Shown here: in pieces, positions 58,332 to 64,000 of the stretch
Position numbering within the stretch: position 1 is the first letter of the stretch
How the letters are laid out: each line of letters opens with the position of its first letter
From: UBA5078 sp963977405
GTDB taxonomy: Bacteria > Pseudomonadota > Gammaproteobacteria > Pseudomonadales > Pseudohongiellaceae
Length of the DNA: 64,000 nt
Assembly (NCBI GenBank): GCA_963977405.1
Contig: CAXBOY010000006.1
Location: 1-64,000 of the forward strand
Reading direction: 5' to 3'
Position numbers and translations under genes: made by a program
The notes under the pieces: model-generated
Seen by the model: only the letters and a program-made list of their open reading frames with translations
Told to the model about the DNA's origin: nothing
The model's database searches: none

Positions 58332-61300
58332 ATGAATTCCCTGCCCCCCTATGCTGAGCTGCATTGTCTTAGCAATTACACCTTCCTGCATGGCGCCTCC
58401 TCACCGGAGGAGCTGGTGAGGCAGGCCTGTGCGCTTGCCTATGAGGCCTTGGCGATTACCGATGAATGCTCCTTGAGTGGAGTTGTGCGGGCCCATGTCG
58501 CCGCGCGGGGTACTCCTCTACATTTACTGATTGGCAGTCGCTTCGTGTTAGACGATGGCCTGCGTTTCGTGCTCTTGGCACGCTCTCGGCGCGGCTATGG
58601 GCAGTTATCTCATCTCATTACTCTAGGGCGTCGAGCCGCCAAGAAGGGTCACTACGCGCTCGATAGGGCGTTGGTGGAGACTCAAGACCTTGGAGAATGC
58701 TTGGCACTGTGGTTGCCTGGACAGGTTGCGCAGCAAGACCAGGCGCAATGGCTAGCAGCCCGTTGTCCTGAGTGCACGTGGATTGCCGCAGAGTTGCTAT
58801 TGCATGGGCACGACAAAAGGCGTCTGGCCAACTTGCAGGCCTTGGGGGAGCGGCTGAGCTTGCCTCTGACGGCCAGCGGTGCAGTTGTGATGCATGAGCC
58901 ACAGCGACGCATGCTAAGGGATACTCTTACGGCGATCCGCTTAGGCAAGACACTGGCGCAGCTGGGACGAGATGCGGCCCCCAACAGCGAACAACACCTG
59001 CGCAGCAGGGAACGGCTCGCTAAGCTCTATCCTCCCGCCTTACTGGCTGAGTCCGCCAAGATAGCCTCTCTTTGCGATTTTTCTCTCGACGAGCTGCGCT
59101 ACGAATACCCCCATGAACTGGTTCCCGCCGGGCACAGCGCCGCCTCTTGGCTGCGGGAGCTTACTCAGCGCGGTATGCGCGAGCGGTGGCCGGAGGGTCC
59201 CTCTGCACGTGTGCTAACGCTAGTGGAGAAAGAGCTAAGTCTCGTGGCGGAGCTGCGCTATGAGCACTTCTTTCTCACCGTGCATGACATCGTGGTGTTT
59301 GCTCGTAGCCGCCATATTCTCTGTCAGGGTCGCGGCTCGGCCGCTAACTCTGTGATTTGCTATTGCCTAGGCATCACTGCAGTGGACCCGGCACGCATGC
59401 AATTGCTCTTCGAGCGCTTCCTGTCCAAGGAGCGTGACGAGCCGCCTGATATCGATGTCGATTTCGAACACGAGAGGCGCGAAGAGGTCATTCAATACAT
59501 CTACTCAAAGTATGGCCGACACCGCGCGGCTTTGGCGGCCACGGTGATTTGCTATCGCGCCCGCAGCGCCATTCGCGATGTTTCCGGTGCTCTCGGCATC
59601 AGTGCGCAGGATACTGAGGTGCTTAGCAAGTCCGTGGACTGGTATGGACGAGACTTCGACGAGACGCTGGAGGTGCCGGGCTTGGAGATGGCGCCAGAAT
59701 GCTTCACGCAGTTGCAAACACTAGTGCGGACTCTGATGGGCTTTCCTCGGCATTTGTCACAGCACGTGGGCGGTTTTGTGATCAGTCAAGGACCTCTGTC
59801 CGAATTGGTCCCGGTCGAGAATGCGGCGATGGCGGACAGAACCGTTATCCAATGGGAGAAGGATGACCTAGAGGCGCTAGGCCTACTCAAGGTGGATGTG
59901 CTCGCCCTAGGTATGCTCACGACTATTCGCAAGGCTATCGATCTTGTCAATGATGCACCCAAGGCGTCCACGCCCCTCGCCCTGCACTCTATCCCGGTGG
60001 AAGACCCTGGTGTCTATGACATGATCTGTGCGGCGGATACAGTGGGCGTGTTTCAGATCGAGTCACGTGCGCAGATGAGCATGCTGCCACGGCTGCGCCC
60101 GAGGAACTATTACGACCTGGTAATTCAGATCGCTATCGTGCGGCCGGGTCCTATTCAAGGCAATATGGTGCATCCCTATCTAGCTAGGCGTAGCGGCAAG
60201 GAGGCGGTGGCGTACCCGAGCGAGCAGGTTCGGGAGGTCTTGGCGCGTACGCTCGGTGTGCCTATTTTTCAAGAGCAAGTAATGAAGATCGCGATCGTCG
60301 CGGCCGGTTTTAGTGGCGGCGAGGCGGATCAACTGCGCAGGGCCATGGCAGCTTGGAAGAAAAAGGGTGGTCTGGAACCTTTTCAGGAAAAGCTAGCCAA
60401 TGGTATGCGCGAGCGAGGCTATTCAGAGCAATTTTCCTCGCAGATTTATAGCCAGATAAAGGGCTTCGCGGACTATGGCTTTCCCGAATCGCATTCGGCT
60501 AGTTTTGCGCTTCTAGCCTATGTATCTTCATGGTTGAAGTGCTATCACCCTGCTGCCTTTACTTGCGCGCTACTTAACAGCCAGCCTATGGGTTTCTATG
60601 CGCCGGCGCAGTTAGTTCAGGACGCCATTCGCCATGGTGTTCCAGTTTTGCCAATAGATGTGAACAGCAGTAATTGGGATTGTGCCCTGGTATATGAGGC
60701 GGAAGCTGTACCAGCAATTCGTCTAGGCCTACGCCAAGTGAAGGGTCTGTCCAGAGTCGGCGGACAACAGCTTTGTGAAGCGCGGCAGGCAGGGCCATAT
60801 CGCAGCGTACAATCTCTGGTGGAGCGTAGCGGCATCAGTGCCCGCGATAGAGAGAGTTTAGCTGCGGCAGATGCGTTGCGTCCTCTTTCTCAGGATCGTT
60901 ATCGAGCATTCTGGGATGTTGCGGGCTATGAGGAAAAACTGCCATTGTTCGAGACTGGGCAGGATTGGCCGGAGGCTGCGCCGCTGCCCATTATGTTGCC
61001 TAGGCCTTCGGAGGCGCAGAACATCATGGCCGACTATAACAGTACTGGCTTGACGCTGCGGCGTCACCCGATGGCGCTCCTGCGCGACCATCTGCGAGCC
61101 TATCATGTGCGGCCCGCACATGAGTTGACGCAGCTCAGGGATGGGCTTGGCGTTAAGGTCGCGGGTGTGGTGACTTCGCGTCAAAGACCTCAAACAGCGT
61201 CGGGAGTCACTTTTATGACGCTAGAGGACGAAAGTGGATTCTTGAATGTCGTGGTATGGCCCGCCGTAGCGGCGCAGTGGCCTCTAGTTGTACGCGAGGC

Positions 61301-61427
61301 GAGTTTGCTTGGTGTCTCCGGCAGGGTGCAGATCAGTGAAGGAGTGGTGCACATCATTGCCCACACGCTTGTCGATCTTAGTCACTGGTTATCGGCCATG
61401 ACACTGCGCTCTCGCGATTTTCGCTAG
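58332..61427 (+). CDS. dnaE2: Error-prone DNA polymerase III alpha subunit DnaE2 (ImuC)
   Basis: SOS-induced translesion polymerase working with ImuA and ImuB. ATG 58332 is chosen because the in-frame region upstream contains the LexA box, and SLPPYAELHCLSNYTFLHGASSPEELV is the normal PHP-domain start; 1031 residues. Polymerase motifs are CQGRGSAANSVICYCLGIT, EPPDIDVDFEHERREEVIQYIY, GLLKVDVLALGMLT and VGVFQIESRAQMSMLPRLRP. A helix-hairpin-helix and OB domain (VKVAGVVTSRQRPQTASGVTFMTLEDE) end the protein. It lacks the clamp and tau-binding tail of DnaE1. It is convergent with imuB, whereas it usually lies behind imuB in one operon. Confidence 0.95.
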   Translation: MNSLPPYAELHCLSNYTFLHGASSPEELVRQACALAYEALAITDECSLSGVVRAHVAARGTPLHLLIGSRFVLDDGLRFVLLARSRRGYGQLSHLITLGRRAAKKGHYALDRALVETQDLGECLALWLPGQVAQQDQAQWLAARCPECTWIAAELLLHGHDKRRLANLQALGERLSLPLTASGAVVMHEPQRRMLRDTLTAIRLGKTLAQLGRDAAPNSEQHLRSRERLAKLYPPALLAESAKIASLCDFSLDELRYEYPHELVPAGHSAASWLRELTQRGMRERWPEGPSARVLTLVEKELSLVAELRYEHFFLTVHDIVVFARSRHILCQGRGSAANSVICYCLGITAVDPARMQLLFERFLSKERDEPPDIDVDFEHERREEVIQYIYSKYGRHRAALAATVICYRARSAIRDVSGALGISAQDTEVLSKSVDWYGRDFDETLEVPGLEMAPECFTQLQTLVRTLMGFPRHLSQHVGGFVISQGPLSELVPVENAAMADRTVIQWEKDDLEALGLLKVDVLALGMLTTIRKAIDLVNDAPKASTPLALHSIPVEDPGVYDMICAADTVGVFQIESRAQMSMLPRLRPRNYYDLVIQIAIVRPGPIQGNMVHPYLARRSGKEAVAYPSEQVREVLARTLGVPIFQEQVMKIAIVAAGFSGGEADQLRRAMAAWKKKGGLEPFQEKLANGMRERGYSEQFSSQIYSQIKGFADYGFPESHSASFALLAYVSSWLKCYHPAAFTCALLNSQPMGFYAPAQLVQDAIRHGVPVLPIDVNSSNWDCALVYEAEAVPAIRLGLRQVKGLSRVGGQQLCEARQAGPYRSVQSLVERSGISARDRESLAAADALRPLSQDRYRAFWDVAGYEEKLPLFETGQDWPEAAPLPIMLPRPSEAQNIMADYNSTGLTLRRHPMALLRDHLRAYHVRPAHELTQLRDGLGVKVAGVVTSRQRPQTASGVTFMTLEDESGFLNVVVWPAVAAQWPLVVREASLLGVSGRVQISEGVVHIIAHTLVDLSHWLSAMTLRSRDFR

Positions 61428-61468
61428 AGCAGGATTGAGCGACTCTACTGTGCCTTTGCGAGGCTTTC

Positions 61469-62932
61469 TTAGGCGAAGATACCGTGCAGAAACCAGCCGC
61501 GGGTCTCTTGCTGGCTCGAGGCTTGGCGTTCGTGAAAAATCCATAGGCGCATGCCCTGCCGATTGCGTGCAACATAATAGTCGCGCTGAATTTCCTGTGG
61601 GCTCCACCAATGCGTTTCAATACGTTCTGGCCCACTAATCAGGCGTAGGCTGCTGTAGTAAAACAGGCGCCCAGCCTCCTGCCGTAGAGGGATCGGCTTG
61701 GCCAGCAACCAACAAGGACGCTCCGCATCCTCATTCGAGCCGCTAGGCGGCACAATCACTGTTGGCATACGTTCACCGAATGGGCTGTCTAAGCCTGCCT
61801 GTTCCGGACAATGCTCGTCTTGGCAGTGAATGCTGCGCACCGCCCGGTTCCCTAGCCGTGCCTGCAGTTGTTCTAGCAGAGGGAGTAAATCGTTCAGGCC
61901 AGCGCCCCACTCCTGTGGGGCGGGCACGCCACTGAGTGTTGCGTTATGGCTGGAGAACGGCGCGAACTGCGTTACTTGCAGTTGCATTGCAATGACCGGC
62001 GCAGGCAATACTACGGCATTGAGTCTTGTCTCCAAAAGCAACTGCAGATGGCTGTATGAGCGGTTCGGCTGGCGCAACATGATTTCGACTTCTGTGCGCC
62101 CTTGCTGCTCGTGCACTAAAGCCATGTGCAGATGCATCGCCGCGAGTTCGCGCTTGTGCAGGAACAGACATAAACGCTCCAATAATGTCTCGACACCTGG
62201 CAATAGAGCCTGTTTGTTCTCAATGGCATAGGTGCAGTCTAGGTCGCTGCAGAAAGTCGGCGCGCTGTGGTAGGCCTGCACTGGATTGGCGACATGGCCA
62301 AGGCTTTGCTCTAGTTGCTTTATGAAGGCATGGCCGAAGCGCTGGGCTACGGCGTGAGATGGAAGGCGCCATATATCTCTTAAAATATAGAGCCCACTAT
62401 TATGGAATTGACGTTTCTTGCGCTCAGGTAAAGTCAATGTGTGCAGGGGCAGGCGCCCGAGTGCGGCGCGCAGATTCTCTTTGCGATACACCAGTAGATT
62501 GCAGGCGGCTCTGGCCAACAACAAACTGGCGGCGGGAGTAGGGCTGGCGGCCTCGTGAAAGTGGCGCGGCAACGCCCACGAATGCAGCAAGGGTTCGAGC
62601 AATGCGTGCAGGCGAGTGCGAATTTTCTCGATGCCGCCGAAGTAGCGCAGTGTGCTGCCCACCTCGAACAGAAAGCTGTCAGGCGCCTCAATGCTGACGG
62701 TGGCGCTTAGGCCGCCGAGGCTGGCGGCGATCTGCTCTAAACGCACCTGCTGCGAGCCATCTATTGCTGGTTGCTGACTAAGCTGTGGCAGCCATAGGGC
62801 GTACCACAGGGGTGTTGGCCGACGCGCCTTTGTGCTCGGCGTTAGACTCCTTGCTGGGCCATGGGGCTTGTCAGTGCGCACAGCGCGTAGTGGATGCAGG
62901 GCGAGGCTGCTTTGGAAGGGTTTGCTATTCAT
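61469..62932 (-). CDS. imuB: ImuB, Y-family polymerase-like mutasome protein
   Basis: Catalytically inactive Y-family relative that connects DnaE2 and ImuA to the sliding clamp; 487 residues. The N-terminal LWYALWLPQLSQQPA replaces the palm strand and lacks the metal-binding Asp-Glu pattern of active Y polymerases. The thumb/little-finger part shows LRDIWRLPSHAVAQRFG and PNRSYSHLQLLLETRL. The C-terminal RDYYVARNRQGMRLWIFHERQ-WFLHGIFA pattern is diagnostic for ImuB. It overlaps imuA by eight bases, giving tight coupling. Confidence 0.93.
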   Translation of the reverse strand: MNSKPFQSSLALHPLRAVRTDKPHGPARSLTPSTKARRPTPLWYALWLPQLSQQPAIDGSQQVRLEQIAASLGGLSATVSIEAPDSFLFEVGSTLRYFGGIEKIRTRLHALLEPLLHSWALPRHFHEAASPTPAASLLLARAACNLLVYRKENLRAALGRLPLHTLTLPERKKRQFHNSGLYILRDIWRLPSHAVAQRFGHAFIKQLEQSLGHVANPVQAYHSAPTFCSDLDCTYAIENKQALLPGVETLLERLCLFLHKRELAAMHLHMALVHEQQGRTEVEIMLRQPNRSYSHLQLLLETRLNAVVLPAPVIAMQLQVTQFAPFSSHNATLSGVPAPQEWGAGLNDLLPLLEQLQARLGNRAVRSIHCQDEHCPEQAGLDSPFGERMPTVIVPPSGSNEDAERPCWLLAKPIPLRQEAGRLFYYSSLRLISGPERIETHWWSPQEIQRDYYVARNRQGMRLWIFHERQASSQQETRGWFLHGIFA

Positions 62933-63578
62933 GACAGTTCCAAGGCAGGCGAATGCGGTCGTGCCGATAGCTGCCTCGGGCCTTAAGGACGGTGAGTGCC
63001 ATCGCGTCCTCTTCGGCTTGTGCGCGCAGGCGCAGGACTGAGGCGGAGTGACGGATGTTGCGATGGTGAAACAGGATGCCGAGGGTTTGTCCCGTTAGCG
63101 CGGCCAGCTGCAAGCGCCGGATGTGCTTGCCGCTCAAGTGACCAGGCCAGGCGAGCACCACTGCGCAAGCCTTGTCCTGTAGCGCCTTCTCGATACTCCA
63201 TAGGACCTCTGCGGCTGGAGGGGTGACGATGATCATGCGGGCGATGTCGACGCCCGCACTGGCCAGCGCAGGAGCATAGGGGATGCAGGGTGGAGAGAGC
63301 CACAGGGCGGACCTGCCAGCCATGCTGATGCGGCGCAGCAAGGGCAGTACGAGTTGCAGCTCACCGGTGCCCCACAGTGGCGTAATGATTTCGACCAAGG
63401 CGTTCGCGGGCCAACCCCGCCAAGGTAGGCTGGCATCCAGTGCGGCAAAGCCTGTGGGGAGGCCTGGAAAGTGGCTACTGGTCTTTGTTGTTGCGGCCAA
63501 ATAGTGTTCGCTGCCACGCCAGAGATTAGGGCTGTCGAGGAGTGAGCGGAGGCGTTGATTGGGGTCAGGAGTCGGCAT
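62925..63578 (-). CDS. imuA: ImuA, RecA-like mutasome protein
   Basis: RecA/SulA-related accessory of the ImuB-DnaE2 mutasome; 217 residues. HFPGLPTGFAALDASLPWRGWPANALVEI is the typical opening. LQLVLPLLRRISMAGRSALWLSPP and CAVVLAWPGHLSGKHIRRLQLAA follow; the Walker A loop is degenerate, as usual. ATG 63578 leaves only four bases to the LexA box and no ribosome site, so translation could be leaderless or start elsewhere. First gene of imuA-imuB, read leftwards. Confidence 0.9.
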   Translation of the reverse strand: MPTPDPNQRLRSLLDSPNLWRGSEHYLAATTKTSSHFPGLPTGFAALDASLPWRGWPANALVEIITPLWGTGELQLVLPLLRRISMAGRSALWLSPPCIPYAPALASAGVDIARMIIVTPPAAEVLWSIEKALQDKACAVVLAWPGHLSGKHIRRLQLAALTGQTLGILFHHRNIRHSASVLRLRAQAEEDAMALTVLKARGSYRHDRIRLPWNCHE

Positions 63579-63582
63579 AGTA

Positions 63583-63598
63583 CTGTATATATTAACAG
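63583..63598. promoter_or_regulatory. LexA box of imuA-imuB
   Basis: CTGT-N8-ACAG (centre ATATATTA), four bases before the imuA start on the minus strand. Same orientation on the chromosome as the dnaE2 box, and flanks agree over 22 of 23 bases. Confidence 0.92.
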
Positions 63599-63690
63599 TA
63601 TCTGTGGCGTCAACAAGGCGGATTTTTCCTGCATCCCCTCAAGCAGTGTTCGAAACGAAAATGCGATCCGCCTCTAACTTACGGAAATTA

Positions 63691-63706
63691 ATTAGATTTC
63701 TCTAAT
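63691..63706. repeat. AT-rich palindrome near the right end
   Basis: ATTAGA-TTTC-TCTAAT, six-base perfect arms, between imuA and the peptide gene, with a possible TATAGT -10 at 63736-63741. It could be an operator for the small gene. The remaining 63599-63817 and 63911-64000 hold nothing I can name. Confidence 0.35.
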
Positions 63707-63817
63707 TTAGGAGATTGTCATAAAGCAAATATTGGTATAGTCTTCATGACCTTAGGTGAATAAGCTGACTAGGCTTATTAAAAAACAAGCACAATAGACT
63801 GGAACACCGAGTAATTG

Positions 63818-63910
63818 ATGAAAAATAAACCAGACATGCTAATGGTGGTAGTGGTGCTCTTCGCATTAGGAGTCTTAGTAAGTGGAGTAGCACAAAGCGC
63901 ATTGCTTTGA
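63818..63910 (+). CDS. 30-residue single-helix membrane peptide
   Basis: Short ORF from ATG 63818 to TGA 63908-63910. The product starts MKNKPDM, then has one hydrophobic helix of about 20 residues (LMVVVVLFALGVLVSGVAQ) and a short tail. The positive N-terminus suggests the N-in orientation. The composition is far from random: an uninterrupted helix after a basic start. The ribosome site is weak (GAG at 63809-63811). Function is unknown; many such peptides modulate membrane complexes. Confidence 0.45.
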   Translation: MKNKPDMLMVVVVLFALGVLVSGVAQSALL

Positions 63911-64000
63911 ATCTGCACTCATAAGGCTGCCCTACACCTACAAAGCGCATCAATTAGAATATCGACTATGGTTGGTAGGTTGCCCAGTCACTCACAATTT

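Noticed and set aside
58298..63603. Mobile element bounded by the 23-base direct repeats
   Set aside because: The repeats are explained by LexA boxes and no transposase, integrase or terminal inverted repeat is present.

Overview
This window is chromosomal DNA from a free-living gammaproteobacterium. The housekeeping repertoire (Rep, ComM/YifB, UbiK, RsgA, Orn, QueG, Psd, MrcB), the tkt-epd-pgk-fba operon, the divergent rpiA/ilvA pair and the LpoP-type lipoprotein behind mrcB point towards the Pseudomonadales/Cellvibrionales side of the class. Placement at genus level is inference. I see no prophage, IS element, CRISPR array, tRNA or rRNA.

Layout. 1-4.6 kb: 3' end of rfbB and a set of secreted proteins (Calx-beta protein; a coupled pair of a secreted protein and a matrixin metalloprotease). 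4.6-11.6 kb: two tandem c5-type cytochromes, rep, a GGDEF/EAL protein with altered motifs, comM, ubiK. 11.6-14.8 kb: a nitrogen-responsive block (TorF-family porin, glnK, amtB) with two -24/-12 (sigma-54) promoters and NtrC-like sites. 14.8-20.5 kb: REP-like repeats, then a methyl-cycle operon read leftwards (sahR-like regulator, metK, ahcY, metF, rsmE) with a clear palindromic operator at its head. 20.7-26.1 kb: tkt-epd-pgk-fba. 26.1-34.2 kb: hydrolase, divergent serA/D-2-hydroxyglutarate dehydrogenase, cold shock gene, rpiA/ilvA, ppnP, psd. 34.4-40.2 kb: motAB, rsgA, orn, queG, an aminotransferase. 40.4-44.1 kb: ovoA (ovothiol synthesis), a half-length asparaginase-like protein and a GNAT enzyme. 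44.2-48.8 kb: glrK-qseG-glrR followed by two small genes. 48.9-54.8 kb: TetR-controlled RND efflux genes with a thioesterase and a tautomerase. 54.8-58.2 kb: lpoP-mrcB and a small membrane protein. 58.3-63.6 kb: the SOS mutasome (dnaE2 converging on imuA-imuB), each arm with its own LexA box. The right end holds a 30-codon membrane peptide gene.

Most striking. Directly downstream of the sigma-54 activator gene glrR lie two successive transcription units. Each begins with a -24/-12 promoter preceded by three TGTC-N10-GACA-like GlrR sites, and the spacing is identical in both arrays (63, 37 and 46 bases between successive elements) although most of the other bases differ. The first unit carries a small unrecognised ORF, the second a periplasmic EF-hand protein, and each ends in a strong intrinsic terminator. 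This looks like a local GlrK/GlrR output module that I do not recognise from described systems. With the two promoters of the porin/glnK region, the window contains four sequence-supported sigma-54 promoters.
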